NCBI RefSeq assembly: GCF_000010165.1 | Contig: NC_012491.1 | Span: 2,487,501 to 2,551,500, forward strand | Origin: Brevibacillus brevis NBRC 100599 | GTDB lineage: Bacteria > Bacillota > Bacilli > Brevibacillales > Brevibacillaceae | Reading direction: 5' to 3' | Length of the DNA: 64,000 bases | Part shown: in pieces, positions 1-8,623 of the stretch | Numbering within the stretch: the first letter of the stretch is position 1 | Layout: the number at the start of each line of letters is the position of its first letter | Translations under genes and position numbers: made by a program | Notes under the pieces: model-generated | Told to the model about the DNA's origin: nothing | Seen by the model: the letters and a program-made list of their open reading frames with translations, nothing else | The model's database searches: none

Positions 1-302
1 TTGGCGGAGATGATTTTATCTTGATTACGACAGCGCAATGTGCCAATGATGTTGCTTTGTTTATCATGGATGCTTTTACGCCATACTTTTCGGACATTTA
101 TGAAAAGCGCAGAATGGGGGACGGTCAGGAGCTCTCGATGTCGATGGCAGGTGTCGTCCTTTACGTGGGGAAGTACATCAATGCAGAACAAATTGCAGAG
201 AAGGCAGCGTACGTGAAAATGGTCGCAAAAGCGAAGGCGGGGACCGTTTTTATTACCGATTGTGAGTTGCCTGGCGAAGAGCAGATCCGCATCGAGGGAT
301 AA
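1..302 (+). CDS. GGDEF-domain protein, C-terminal end (5' truncated by window edge)
   Basis: The reading frame is open from the left edge and ends at a TAA at 300-302, so only the last ~100 residues are visible. In frame, positions 3-17 encode GGDDF followed by ILITTA, which matches the signature loop of GGDEF (diguanylate cyclase-type) domains with Asp for Glu. It is followed at the usual distance by a helix, a strand like the domain's second core strand (SMAGVVLYV) and an Ala-rich AEKAAYVKMVAKAK helix resembling the terminal GGDEF helix. Whether the protein makes, binds or no longer handles cyclic di-GMP cannot be told without the upstream part; a Cas10-like palm domain, which also carries GGDD, is a less likely alternative. 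The TTG at 21 is internal and not a start. The gene ends 67 bases before ppiB, which has its own promoter. Confidence 0.6.
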   Translation, partial: GGDDFILITTAQCANDVALFIMDAFTPYFSDIYEKRRMGDGQELSMSMAGVVLYVGKYINAEQIAEKAAYVKMVAKAKAGTVFITDCELPGEEQIRIEG

Positions 303-303
303 A

Positions 304-333
304 TTGGACGCCAATCGATCTCCATGGTAGAAT
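304..333 (+). promoter_or_regulatory. putative SigA promoter of ppiB
   Basis: TTGGAC at 304-309 and TAGAAT at 328-333 are separated by 18 bases, directly upstream of ppiB and just past the stop of the GGDEF gene. Both hexamers are good matches to the vegetative consensus; activity is inferred. Confidence 0.5.
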
Positions 334-369
334 GGGTACGTTAACTTTACAAGGTATGGAGGTCAACAT

Positions 370-801
370 ATGAAAAAGGCGCTCATCACCATGGAAAATG
401 GTAACCAAATCGAGCTGGAGCTGTTCGATCAAGAAGCTCCGGGCACAGTTGCAAACTTTGAGAAATTGATCAACGAAGGCTTCTACAACGGTCTGTCCTT
501 CCACCGCGTTATCCCTGGCTTCGTAGCACAAGGCGGATGCCCATACGGAACAGGTACAGGCGGTCCTGGTTACACAATCAAATGTGAAACAAATGGAAAC
601 CCACACAAGCATCTGCGCGGTTACCTGTCCATGGCACACGCAGGAAAAGACACAGGCGGAAGCCAATTCTTCATCTTGTATGATGCTTTCCCTCATCTCG
701 ATGGCGTACATACGGTATTTGGTCGCGTCACTTCCGGTATGGAACACGTTGATGCAATCAAACAAGGCGATAAAATGGGTACAGTTAAAGTAGGCGAATA
801 A
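370..801 (+). CDS. ppiB: peptidyl-prolyl cis-trans isomerase, cyclophilin type
   Basis: A 143-residue single-domain cyclophilin, the size expected for cytoplasmic bacterial PpiB. It catalyses cis-trans isomerisation of Xaa-Pro bonds and assists protein folding. Visible family hallmarks are [14 protein letters not shown] (catalytic Arg and the hydrophobic pocket, residues ~44-57), the GSQFFI stretch (~96-101) and the [13 protein letters not shown] stretch with the substrate-pocket residues (~108-120). No signal peptide or extra domain is present. The ATG follows a GGAGG-type ribosome site, and the gene appears monocistronic, with a promoter at 304-333 and a terminator at 817-850. Confidence 0.95.
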   Translation: MKKALITMENGNQIELELFDQEAPGTVANFEKLINEGFYNGLSFHRVIPGFVAQGGCPYGTGTGGPGYTIKCETNGNPHKHLRGYLSMAHAGKDTGGSQFFILYDAFPHLDGVHTVFGRVTSGMEHVDAIKQGDKMGTVKVGE

Positions 802-816
802 AAGTTTCGTGAAATG

Positions 817-850
817 AACACCGATGAGGGAAACCTTGTCGGTGTTTTTT
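817..850 (+). terminator. intrinsic terminator after ppiB
   Basis: AACACCGA (817-824) pairs with TCGGTGTT (839-846) and is followed by a T run to 850. It lies 16 bases past the ppiB stop. Confidence 0.85.
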
Positions 851-885
851 CGTCAGGATGCATGTTAGGGCAGTTTTGAATGGGG

Positions 886-914
886 TTGTAAGCCTATCTA
901 TCTGCTGGTATGCT
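886..914 (+). promoter_or_regulatory. putative SigA promoter of the site-2 protease/scp operon
   Basis: TTGTAA (886-891), a 17-base spacer and TATGCT (909-914) lie upstream of the metalloprotease gene and downstream of the ppiB terminator. A plausible vegetative promoter for the run through scpB. Confidence 0.45.
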
Positions 915-986
915 AGAAGATAGACGATTTTTATCTGGGGTTGTTCAAAAAGATGACTTTTTGAACGCGCATGATTGGAGGAAGCA

Positions 987-1655
987 ATGGATCTTTTTCA
1001 CTTTGATTGGAAAACGGTACCGTTTCGCTTAATTGCGTTCGTTATCGCTTTCACTTTGCATGAATGGGCGCATGCCTTTGTTGCTTGGAAGCTGGGTGAC
1101 AATACGGCGAAATCGGAGGGCCGCTTAACATTAAATCCAATCCCGCATATTGATCCATTTGGTTTGATTCTCATTCTGTTTGGTCCATTTGGTTGGGCGA
1201 AGCCGGTGCCGATCAATCCACTTCATTTTCGTGGGAACAAGCGATTAGGGATTGTTTACGTTTCGGTGGCAGGTCCGATTATCAACCTGATACTATCGAT
1301 CTTATTCTGCGTCGTGTACATTCTTGTACGCTATTCTGGAATGTTGGTAGGAATGAATGAGAAAGCAGCCTTCGCCATTCAGGTAACGCTTGAATTTAGT
1401 ATCATTATCAATGCTGCACTCTTCGTCTTTAACCTTTTGCCGATCCCACCATTGGATGGCTACAAAATTTTACGCTTCTTGTCTCCTCGCAGTTGGGATT
1501 CGAAGTACTATAATTATGAGGTATACGGACCGTGGATCTTGCTCTTACTGATTTTCATTCCAGGTGTCAGCTCTACTATTTTTGGGATTCCGCTTGCTAT
1601 TGTTAGCACCTGGATTCAACAGATTGCAGTGAACATCCTAAGCGTGTTCATCTAA
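987..1655 (+). CDS. site-2 protease family membrane metalloprotease
   Basis: A 222-residue polytopic membrane protein of the M50 (site-2 protease) family. The zinc motif HEWAH lies near residue 26-30 in the first hydrophobic segment and the second family motif, NLLPIPPLDG, with the third zinc ligand Asp, near residue 150-160, so the active site looks complete. No PDZ or CBS domain is present, which places it in the small, minimal branch (YwhC/Rip3-like) whose substrates are mostly unknown. Proteolysis would occur within the cytoplasmic membrane. The start is the ATG at 987, preceded by GGAGGAAG; an upstream in-frame TTG at 975 overlaps that site and is unlikely. scpA follows after 19 bases, so it is probably the first gene of a three-gene unit. 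Confidence 0.85.
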   Translation: MDLFHFDWKTVPFRLIAFVIAFTLHEWAHAFVAWKLGDNTAKSEGRLTLNPIPHIDPFGLILILFGPFGWAKPVPINPLHFRGNKRLGIVYVSVAGPIINLILSILFCVVYILVRYSGMLVGMNEKAAFAIQVTLEFSIIINAALFVFNLLPIPPLDGYKILRFLSPRSWDSKYYNYEVYGPWILLLLIFIPGVSSTIFGIPLAIVSTWIQQIAVNILSVFI

Positions 1656-1674
1656 CGGAAACGAGGGACGACTT

Positions 1675-2439
1675 TTGGCTTACAGCATCAAACTTGATTC
1701 CTTTGAGGGACCACTCGATCTGTTGCTCCATCTGATCGACAAGGCTGAGGTGGACATCTACGACATACCGGTAGCGGAAATTACGGAGCAATACCTCGCG
1801 ACGATTGACAAGATGCAAGAGCTCCAACTGGATGTGGCCAGTGAGTTCGTAGTCATGGCGGCTACGCTCCTCTCTATTAAAAGCAAGATGCTGTTACCGA
1901 AAAAGGAGGAGCATGTCTTTCAGCAGTTCCTCGATATGGATGTAGACGAGATAGACCCGCGTGAAGAACTGGTTGCGCGTCTGTTGGAGTACAAGCGCTA
2001 TAAGATGCTCGCCGAGAACCTGAGAGAAATGGAAATCGGTCGTAATCAAGTCTTTACGCGTCCCGCAGAGAATTTGTCTCCTTATGTGCGTGAAGAGGAT
2101 CATACCGTAACAAATGTGACCCTCTACGATTTGATCAACGCGTTGGAAAAGCTGGTAAAGAAAACGAAAGAAAAAGAACCGATGACCACGGTGTCACGCG
2201 ACGAAATCTCGATCAAGGATCGGATGACCGAGATACGCCAAGCGGTACGCAGCGGTGGGATGGTTCGCTTTTCTGAGTTGTTTACGCAAGGTGCGACGCG
2301 TACAGAGATTGTGACGACCTTTCTCGCCTTGCTTGAGCTGATGAAGGCCAAGCACATTACCTGTGTACAAAATCAATTGTTTCAAGACATCATCATATGT
2401 GAAAACGGAACGGAAGGAGCCCATACTGATGGACTATGA
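1675..2439 (+). CDS. scpA: segregation and condensation protein A
   Basis: The 254-residue kleisin subunit of the Smc-ScpA-ScpB condensin complex, which compacts and segregates the nucleoid. The N-terminal signature FEGPLDLLLHLIDKAEVDIYDIPV (split across residues ~9-32) is diagnostic; the C-terminal winged helix includes the GGMVRFSELF stretch. The start is TTG at 1675, with GAGGGA upstream. The gene overlaps scpB by 11 bases, a coupling seen in most Bacillota and consistent with stoichiometric complex formation. Confidence 0.95.
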   Translation: MAYSIKLDSFEGPLDLLLHLIDKAEVDIYDIPVAEITEQYLATIDKMQELQLDVASEFVVMAATLLSIKSKMLLPKKEEHVFQQFLDMDVDEIDPREELVARLLEYKRYKMLAENLREMEIGRNQVFTRPAENLSPYVREEDHTVTNVTLYDLINALEKLVKKTKEKEPMTTVSRDEISIKDRMTEIRQAVRSGGMVRFSELFTQGATRTEIVTTFLALLELMKAKHITCVQNQLFQDIIICENGTEGAHTDGL

Positions 2440-3013
2440 CAAGCTGAAAGGCGTAATCGAGGGCTTGCTGTTCATCTCGGGTGATGAAGGAATCGATGCT
2501 AAAGAAATCAGTGAAATCACTGAGGTGACGGAAGAAGAGGTCATCGATTTGATCGAAGACATGAAAGCTGACTTCCGCCGGGCAGGACGCGGTATTCAAA
2601 TCGTGGAAGTGGCAAAAGCGTATCAGCTGACCACGCTGCCCGAGCATGTACCCTATTTTGAACGGCTAGCAACATCGCCAGGTCAGTCAACGCTATCCCA
2701 AGCAGCATTGGAGACTCTCGCCATTGTTGCGTACAAGCAGCCACTGACCCGTTCGGAGATTGAAGAAATCCGTGGCGTTAAATGCGAAAAAGCACTGAAC
2801 ACCCTCTTATCTAAACAACTCATTCGCGAAGCGGGGAGAGCAGAGGGAATCGGACGCCCCATTTTGTACGCGACCACCAAAGAATTTTTGGAGCATTTTG
2901 GTCTACGGGAACTGGGGGATTTGCCAGAACCGCCTGTCAATCTTGATATTGAAGAAGCGCGTCTAGAAGCATCAGCGCTATTCGGAAAAGCAGAAGAAGC
3001 GACAAACGACTAG
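2429..3013 (+). CDS. scpB: segregation and condensation protein B
   Basis: A 194-residue ScpB with two winged-helix domains that binds ScpA in the bacterial condensin complex. Recognisable segments are KGVIEGLLFISGDEG near the N terminus and QAALETLAIVAYKQPLTR, RGV and GRPILYATT in the second winged helix. The start chosen is the ATG at 2429, preceded by GGAAGGAG; a much longer in-frame extension from 2363 has no ribosome site and would overlap scpA by 77 bases. A 144-base gap separates it from dacB. Confidence 0.95.
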   Translation: MDYDKLKGVIEGLLFISGDEGIDAKEISEITEVTEEEVIDLIEDMKADFRRAGRGIQIVEVAKAYQLTTLPEHVPYFERLATSPGQSTLSQAALETLAIVAYKQPLTRSEIEEIRGVKCEKALNTLLSKQLIREAGRAEGIGRPILYATTKEFLEHFGLRELGDLPEPPVNLDIEEARLEASALFGKAEEATND

Positions 3014-3106
3014 TTACAGCCCGGACAGTTTTTCGTACTATCATACGACTCGTCCCCATATACTATGGTACAAACCTGTGTATCGTGGTATAACGACGGC
3101 TTTTCT

Positions 3107-3123
3107 CTTGTCTTATAGACAAG
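3107..3123 (+). repeat. short inverted repeat in the dacB leader
   Basis: CTTGTCT (3107-3113) and AGACAAG (3117-3123) flank a 3-base spacer, 34 bases before the dacB start. It could be a leader hairpin or a regulator site; no T run follows, so it is not an obvious terminator. Confidence 0.4.
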
Positions 3124-3157
3124 GTTGAGTCCAAGTTTTCAAATGGGGAGGACGTTT

Positions 3158-4327
3158 ATGAACATACGAAAATATCTGTCCGGCGTACTCGTCGTTTTTC
3201 TTTTTATACAGATGGTTCTTACGCCGGCAGCAGTGGTAAAGGCTGCTGCAGCTCCACCTGGCTTGTCAGCAGAAGGGGCAGCACTAATCGATGTCGAGAG
3301 TGGACGGATTCTTTATTCCAAAAACGGTACGAAAAAAATGAGGATTGCGAGTCTGACCAAAACGATGACAGCAATCGTAGCAATCGAGATGGGCAAATTG
3401 GATGCACAGGTAACGGTACCACCACAAGCGGTAGGGGTGGAAGGGTCATCGATCTACTTGAAAAATGGGGAGAAGCTCACGCTGGAAGAACTGCTGTACG
3501 GTTTGATGCTGCGATCTGGCAATGACGCGGCCGTCACCATCGCAATGCACATTGGAGGGTCAGTGCCCGGATTCACTTACTTGATGAATGAAAAGGCGGC
3601 CATGATTGGAATGGAGTATACGAATTTCACCAATCCGCATGGTTTAGATGACAGTAACCAGCATTACTCTACTCCGGAAGACATGGCAAAGCTGTCCGCC
3701 TACGCCTTACATAATCCGGTATTTCGTCAAATCGTCTCCACGAAAGTCAAGGATATTTCATGGGAAGGCGAACAGTGGGACCGGCGCCTGCTGAACAAAA
3801 ACAAGATGCTTCACCTCTACAACGGTGCTGATGGTGTGAAAACGGGATACACAAAGCTCGCGAAGCGCTGTCTGGCTTCCTCTGCCACACGGAATGGAAG
3901 GCAGTTGGCGACGATTACTCTAAATGCTTCTGATGACTGGAACGACTCGGCCAAGCTGATGGACTGGGGTTTTGCGAATTATCCGCTACAAGAACTGGTC
4001 AAAAATGGGCAGGAAGTAAAGCCTGACACGCCAGTCACACTTGAAGCAGGAACTCATCTTGTCACAACAAACGCTTTTCAGTATCCACTGCAAACGGCAG
4101 AGATAGAGGCGATTCACAAGCGTGTCGTTATGGGAGAATCAACGGTAACATCAAAAATGAATGGTCAACTAGCGGGATTTCTTCAACTTTATTTAAAGGA
4201 AAAGAGGATTGGGCAGGTTCCGTTGCTGGTTCGTGTGGATACGCCGACGTTAGCAGCTCCGCAAGCTTCACGCTCAATGTGGGAGCAGTTTTGGGGAATA
4301 GTGTCAGGGGGGCTGTGGAGTGCTTAA
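3158..4327 (+). CDS. dacB: D-alanyl-D-alanine carboxypeptidase, sporulation type (DacB)
   Basis: A 389-residue penicillin-binding protein of the S11 family that removes the terminal D-Ala from peptidoglycan stem peptides. A signal peptide with a hydrophobic core ending near AAVVKAAAA (residues ~1-35) is visible. All three serine-peptidase motifs are present: SLTK (SxxK), SGN (SxN) and KTG. A PBP5-type C-terminal beta domain and a C-terminal amphipathic anchor (~last 20 residues) follow. Immediate coupling to spmA and spmB, as in B. subtilis dacB-spmA-spmB, points to the spore-cortex enzyme PBP5* made in the mother cell, rather than DacF. The ATG at 3158 follows GGGGAGGA; an upstream in-frame ATG at 3125 lacks a site. 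No convincing SigE promoter could be fixed in the 144-base upstream gap. Confidence 0.9.
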   Translation: MNIRKYLSGVLVVFLFIQMVLTPAAVVKAAAAPPGLSAEGAALIDVESGRILYSKNGTKKMRIASLTKTMTAIVAIEMGKLDAQVTVPPQAVGVEGSSIYLKNGEKLTLEELLYGLMLRSGNDAAVTIAMHIGGSVPGFTYLMNEKAAMIGMEYTNFTNPHGLDDSNQHYSTPEDMAKLSAYALHNPVFRQIVSTKVKDISWEGEQWDRRLLNKNKMLHLYNGADGVKTGYTKLAKRCLASSATRNGRQLATITLNASDDWNDSAKLMDWGFANYPLQELVKNGQEVKPDTPVTLEAGTHLVTTNAFQYPLQTAEIEAIHKRVVMGESTVTSKMNGQLAGFLQLYLKEKRIGQVPLLVRVDTPTLAAPQASRSMWEQFWGIVSGGLWSA

Positions 4328-4910
4328 TGTCATCTGGCTCGGGCTCATTGTCATTAGCATTGTTGTAGCGGCCGTGACAGGGCGGATGGAAGCGATCAAC
4401 GCAGCAGCGTTTGAGGGAGCCAAGACGGGCGTAACGGTTTGTCTCGGACTTCTCAGTGTTCTCGCCTTTTGGATGGGAATGATGCGGATTGCTGAAAAGT
4501 CAGGACTCCTTGAGCTATTGGCGCGGGTATTGTCTCCGATCATCCAAGTCCTTTTTCCCGATGTACCAAAAGGGCATCCTGCCATGGGCTATATCCTCTC
4601 AAATATGAGCGCAAACCTGCTCGGGCTTGGAAATGCAGCAACTCCAATGGGGCTAAAAGCAATGGAAGAGCTCCAAAAGCTAAATCCAGATAAGCAAAAC
4701 GCTTCGCCTGCCATGTGTACGCTGCTGGCGATTAATACGGCAAGCATTACGATTATTCCTACGACGATGATCGCGATCCGCATGCAGTATGGCTCCGTGA
4801 ACCCCGTAGAAATCGTAGGTACTACGCTGTTATCTTCCTTTGCTGCCACCATTGTCGCCCTGTTGATTGATCGAATGTATCGTTATCGGCATATACGAAG
4901 ACACAGATAG
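4320..4910 (+). CDS. spmA: spore maturation protein A
   Basis: A 196-residue membrane protein with a Gate/nucleoside-recognition domain. Several hydrophobic helices and the conserved SNMSANLLGLGNAATPMGLKA region (residues ~95-116) are visible. SpmA acts with SpmB in spore core dehydration and hence heat resistance; the molecular activity is not established. The GTG start at 4320 lies inside the end of dacB (8-base overlap) behind a GGGGGG purine tract. spmB follows after 11 bases. Confidence 0.9.
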   Translation: MLNVIWLGLIVISIVVAAVTGRMEAINAAAFEGAKTGVTVCLGLLSVLAFWMGMMRIAEKSGLLELLARVLSPIIQVLFPDVPKGHPAMGYILSNMSANLLGLGNAATPMGLKAMEELQKLNPDKQNASPAMCTLLAINTASITIIPTTMIAIRMQYGSVNPVEIVGTTLLSSFAATIVALLIDRMYRYRHIRRHR

Positions 4911-4921
4911 GGGGAGTCCTT

Positions 4922-5455
4922 ATGTACCAATGGGTATCCCTGCTCTCTCTTTGGGCCATTCCCGTTACGATTGCCTTTGTCTTGTTGTATGGGTGGCGGA
5001 AACAAGTCCCCGTCTACGAGACGTTTGTAGATGGAGCAAAAGGCGGCTTAACCACTACGATTCGCATACTCCCGCACCTGATTGCCATGATGGTCGCGGT
5101 GAGTATGTTTCGGGAGTCAGGAGCATTGGATCTACTGCTTCGCGCCCTTAAGCCGCTTCTTGATCTGCTTCATTTTCCGGAAGAACTGGTCCCGTTGGCG
5201 CTGCTCCGTCCATTGACGGGTACAGGCTCACTTGCGATTGCAACAGATCTGATCGCGCAGTACGGTCCCGATTCTTTTTTGGGTAGACTGGCTGCTACTA
5301 TGCAAGGGAGTACAGATACGACACTGTACGTCCTAACCGTTTATTTTGGCGCAGTTGGCATTCGTAATTCTGCGTATGCACTAAAGGTAGGCTTGTGGTC
5401 GGACCTGGCAGGTGTCATCTTCTCGCTGCTCATTGTCTCCTACATTTTCGCTTAA
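4922..5455 (+). CDS. spmB: spore maturation protein B
   Basis: A 177-residue polytopic membrane protein of the same Gate superfamily as SpmA, with the family segments LLRPLTGTGSLAIATDLI and MQGSTDTTLYVLTVYFGAVG. It partners SpmA in dehydration of the developing spore. The ATG at 4922 follows GGGGGAGT. It is the last gene of the dacB operon; a terminator lies 25 bases downstream. Confidence 0.9.
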   Translation: MYQWVSLLSLWAIPVTIAFVLLYGWRKQVPVYETFVDGAKGGLTTTIRILPHLIAMMVAVSMFRESGALDLLLRALKPLLDLLHFPEELVPLALLRPLTGTGSLAIATDLIAQYGPDSFLGRLAATMQGSTDTTLYVLTVYFGAVGIRNSAYALKVGLWSDLAGVIFSLLIVSYIFA

Positions 5456-5479
5456 AAGAGCTCAAATAGAGTAGGCATG

Positions 5480-5520
5480 GAAAACTTCCTCTTCGTTATG
5501 GGGAAGTTTTTCCCTTTTTC
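5480..5520 (+). terminator. intrinsic terminator after spmB
   Basis: AAAACTTCC and GGGGAAGTTTT form a hairpin followed by T-rich sequence to 5520, closing the dacB-spmA-spmB operon. Confidence 0.8.
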
Positions 5521-5569
5521 TTGTCCACACTAGTAAGAATGGGTATGATGTTGTAGAGGTGAACCAACG

Positions 5570-6319
5570 ATGGAACGTTTACAGAAAGTATTGGCGCATG
5601 CTGGAGTCGCCTCTCGTCGCCATTGTGAAGAATTGATTGCGCAAGGCAAGGTGCAGGTAAATGGCCAAGTTGTACGAGAGCAAGGAATAAAAGTCGATCC
5701 GCTCAAGGACAAAATTGTGGTGAATGGTCAGCAGGTTAAACTGGAGCAACATGTCTATCTCTTGCTGTACAAGCCTACGGGTGTCATAACGAGCGTCACA
5801 GACCCGCAAGGCAGAAGGGTAGTGATCGATCTGTTGAAGGGAATTCAAGAACGGGTATATCCAGTAGGTCGCTTGGATTACGATACTTCCGGCTTGCTGC
5901 TCTTGACGAACGACGGGGAGCTTGCCAATAGACTGGCCCATCCAAGCTATGAAATCGATAAAGTGTATCGGGCATGGGTAAAGGGAATCCCCAGTCCGGA
6001 AAAAGTGCGCAAGCTGGCAACCGGCATTCGTTTGGAAGACGGTATGACTTCTCCCGGTCAGTCAAAATTGTTAAAGGCAGAGTCTAGCAGCCAGCGGGCA
6101 TTGGTAGAACTGACCATACATGAAGGTCGAAACCGCCAAGTTCGCAGAATGTGTGAGGCGATCGGTCATCCGGTGTTAACATTGGAGCGAATCCGTTTAG
6201 GGTTTCTCACATTAGATGGACTAAAGCCGGGCGAATTTCGCAAGCTCACTCATGAGGAAGTGGAGAGCTTGAAGCGGGGATTGGTTCAAAAGAAACGCAG
6301 CCCGCGTTCGAAACATTGA
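5570..6319 (+). CDS. rluB: 23S rRNA pseudouridine synthase, RluB type
   Basis: A 249-residue enzyme of the RsuA/RluB family that isomerises a uridine in 23S rRNA (U2605, E. coli numbering, for RluB). An N-terminal S4 RNA-binding domain (MERLQKVLAHAGVASRR, GKVQVNG; residues 1-60) precedes the catalytic domain, with GRLDYDTSGLLLLTNDG carrying the catalytic Asp (~residue 101-117), and EGRNRQVRRM. The ATG follows GAGGTG. Its place between spmB and resA matches B. subtilis, where the same gene lies upstream of resABCDE. Confidence 0.92.
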   Translation: MERLQKVLAHAGVASRRHCEELIAQGKVQVNGQVVREQGIKVDPLKDKIVVNGQQVKLEQHVYLLLYKPTGVITSVTDPQGRRVVIDLLKGIQERVYPVGRLDYDTSGLLLLTNDGELANRLAHPSYEIDKVYRAWVKGIPSPEKVRKLATGIRLEDGMTSPGQSKLLKAESSSQRALVELTIHEGRNRQVRRMCEAIGHPVLTLERIRLGFLTLDGLKPGEFRKLTHEEVESLKRGLVQKKRSPRSKH

Positions 6320-6371
6320 TTCGTTCAAAATCTGTTCATAAGTTGTGCGCTGTCGGAAAAACTAGGAACGC

Positions 6372-6377
6372 TATAAT
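6372..6377 (+). promoter_or_regulatory. putative -10 element of the res operon
   Basis: A perfect TATAAT lies 50 bases upstream of resA, but the region at the correct distance upstream has no good -35 hexamer. This pattern fits an activator-dependent promoter, and ResD is the known activator of resA in B. subtilis; that link here is inference. Confidence 0.45.
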
Positions 6378-6426
6378 AGAATGGAAAAAGGATGCAATTT
6401 ATTAGCAGTAGATGGGAGTAGGCGTC

Positions 6427-6951
6427 ATGAACAAAAGCAATCGTACATATGTCAGGATCGCGGTATTGGGTGTTTTGCTTGTAGCGCTGGTCTTTGCACT
6501 TTATTCCAGCTTTGTGAAGGACCCCGGTGCTGTAAAAGTAGGAAGCGATGCTCCGAATTTTAGTTTGGAACAATTGAATGGGCCAGAGCTGACTCTGGAA
6601 AGTTTGAAAGGAAAGGGCGTTATCCTGAATTTCTGGGGCACATGGTGTGAACCCTGTAAGAAAGAAATGCCAGCATTGCAAAAACAATACACGAAATTCA
6701 AAGACAAGGGATTGGTTGTACTTGGCGTCAATATCGGAGAATCGCCAGTTGCCGTAGACCCATTTGTAAAGCAGTTCGGGATTGACTTCCCTATTTTGCT
6801 CGATCGCCAATCGGAAATTACAAAGCTGTATCGAATCGGTCCGATTCCGACGACCTTTTTCATCGATCCAGATGGAGAAGTGAAGGAAGTTTTCATCGGG
6901 CAGTTAGATGAAGCGATGATTGAGTCGAAAATAACAAAAATCTTGCCGTAA
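6427..6951 (+). CDS. resA: thiol-disulfide oxidoreductase ResA
   Basis: A 174-residue thioredoxin-fold protein tethered to the outer face of the membrane by an N-terminal hydrophobic helix (residues ~9-28). It reduces the haem-binding cysteines of apocytochrome c before haem ligation. The active site CEPC is in FWGTWCEPCKKEMP, exactly the ResA-type motif, and the cis-Pro region IGPIPTTFFID follows. The ATG at 6427 has GGGAG upstream; the ATG at 6412 would overlap that site. First gene of resA-resB-resC-resD-resE. Confidence 0.95.
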   Translation: MNKSNRTYVRIAVLGVLLVALVFALYSSFVKDPGAVKVGSDAPNFSLEQLNGPELTLESLKGKGVILNFWGTWCEPCKKEMPALQKQYTKFKDKGLVVLGVNIGESPVAVDPFVKQFGIDFPILLDRQSEITKLYRIGPIPTTFFIDPDGEVKEVFIGQLDEAMIESKITKILP

Positions 6952-6961
6952 GTGAGGAGCA

Positions 6962-8599
6962 ATGATGGATCAGCGAAAATGCGAATGCGGTCATACCAAC
7001 CCGGTTGGGACGCTGCTCTGTGAGTCTTGCGGGAAGCCTTTGAATGTTGAAGTCCACGAGCAGACATCGTTTCCTGACATGCGTTATGAAGGAATGGCAA
7101 GACGTTCTCAAACGAATAACACGAAGGTAATCGATCGAGTCTGGAACTTTTTTTCTTCGGTCAAAATTGCAATCGGTATCATTATTGTCATTTTGGTGGC
7201 GTCCGCAGTTGGAACCATCTTTCCGCAGCAAATGTACATACCAGTACCCGTACCGACAGAAGCAGATGTTGCCCGCTTTTATACAGAAACATATGGAACG
7301 ATTGGAACGATTTTTTACGGCCTTGGATTTCACAATATGTACTCGTCCTGGTGGTTTGTGACGCTTTTGGTTATGCTCGGTACCGCTTTGGTTATCTGTA
7401 GTTTGGACCGGGTAGTACCGCTGTATAAAGCGTTAAACAAGCCGAGATTGAACCAGCACAAGTCCTTTTTGAAAGGGCAAAAGCTGTTTGCAGAGGGTGA
7501 GCTTGCTCCAGAAGCCAATCACGAAGCGATACTGGACGCCTCTGCTCTGGCATTGAAAGAAAAAGGATACCGCATTTTTCGCACAGAACGAGCGATTATG
7601 GCTGAAAAAGGCCGTTTTAGCCGTTGGGGTCCTTACATTAATCACATTGGATTGATTTTGTTTTTGGTCGGTACCTTAATGCGAAGCCTGCCTGGCTTTT
7701 ACTTGGACGAGTACGTCTGGGTGCGTGAGGGACAAACAATGGCGATTCCGAATACCCCTTATTACATAAAAAACGAGAACTACACGACAGAGTATTGGTC
7801 AGAAGAAGAAATGCCGGAGCAACTGGAGCTTAAGGGCGGAGCCATCGTGAAGAGCTACCAGACAGATGCCATTTTGTATGAAAATAAAAGCGCTGACGTT
7901 CCAGGGAAAAAGCCGGATTTGGTAGAAGTGCAGAAGGGGCCGATCGTCGTGAATCATCCGATGGAGCAGGACAGCCTCTACATTTATCAGAGCGGCGTGC
8001 AAGAGATGCAGCTTGGAGCGCTCAATTTTACAGTGGTCGATTTGAAAAACAATAAAAAAGAGGTCGGCCTTATCAAAATTGATCTGTACAATCCACAGCC
8101 CGAACAAACCATTGCAGATGGGTTCACGGTACGGATTTTGGATTACTTCCCCGATTTTATAATGGGGAAAGATGGGAAGCCTGCGACGAAAACCAATTTG
8201 CCAAAAAATCCGATGGTCGCATTGGAGCTCATTGGAGACAATGGCAATTATAATGAAAAATTGGTTTATCTAGAAGGAACCATTCTTACGCAGAAAAATG
8301 ATCCTCGTTACGGACTCGATATCAAAATGCCTGATTTGGTCGATATTGCAGGGCTGAATGTACGGGTGGACAAAGCATTGCCACTGATTTATTTCGGTTC
8401 GTTCATTTTCCTTGCGGGCGTTGCAATCGGTGTGTTCTGGCAACATCGCCGGGTTTGGGTACAAACGCAAGAGGGAAGTATCATGGTAGCGGCTCATACG
8501 AATAAAAACTGGTTCGGTCTTCGTAGGGAAGTAGACGGGCTGGTTAAACAAGCGGAGCTCCCTGTCACGATAGAAGATAAAACGAAGGCCAAGGCCTAA
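6962..8599 (+). CDS. resB: cytochrome c biogenesis protein ResB
   Basis: A 545-residue membrane protein that, with ResC, forms the system II haem-handling and cytochrome c synthetase complex. The N terminus carries a small zinc-ribbon-like cysteine cluster (CECGHTNPVGTLLCESCG, residues ~5-22), as in Bacillus ResB. Transmembrane segments lie near 60-80, 120-145, 225-245 and 475-495, with a large external loop between the last two. The ATG at 6963 or 6964 region sits 10 bases after resA; the first ATG was kept. Spacing indicates co-transcription. Confidence 0.93.
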   Translation: MMDQRKCECGHTNPVGTLLCESCGKPLNVEVHEQTSFPDMRYEGMARRSQTNNTKVIDRVWNFFSSVKIAIGIIIVILVASAVGTIFPQQMYIPVPVPTEADVARFYTETYGTIGTIFYGLGFHNMYSSWWFVTLLVMLGTALVICSLDRVVPLYKALNKPRLNQHKSFLKGQKLFAEGELAPEANHEAILDASALALKEKGYRIFRTERAIMAEKGRFSRWGPYINHIGLILFLVGTLMRSLPGFYLDEYVWVREGQTMAIPNTPYYIKNENYTTEYWSEEEMPEQLELKGGAIVKSYQTDAILYENKSADVPGKKPDLVEVQKGPIVVNHPMEQDSLYIYQSGVQEMQLGALNFTVVDLKNNKKEVGLIKIDLYNPQPEQTIADGFTVRILDYFPDFIMGKDGKPATKTNLPKNPMVALELIGDNGNYNEKLVYLEGTILTQKNDPRYGLDIKMPDLVDIAGLNVRVDKALPLIYFGSFIFLAGVAIGVFWQHRRVWVQTQEGSIMVAAHTNKNWFGLRREVDGLVKQAELPVTIEDKTKAKA

Positions 8600-8623
8600 A
8601 GCTTCAAAGGGGGTACTAACAAC

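Noticed and set aside
253-765. 170-codon minus-strand frame across ppiB
   Set aside because: Antisense shadow of a clear cyclophilin gene; no ribosome site and odd composition.
3041-3066. SigE promoter for dacB around CATATACTAT
   Set aside because: A -10-like match exists but no -35 at suitable spacing, so it is not listed as a feature.
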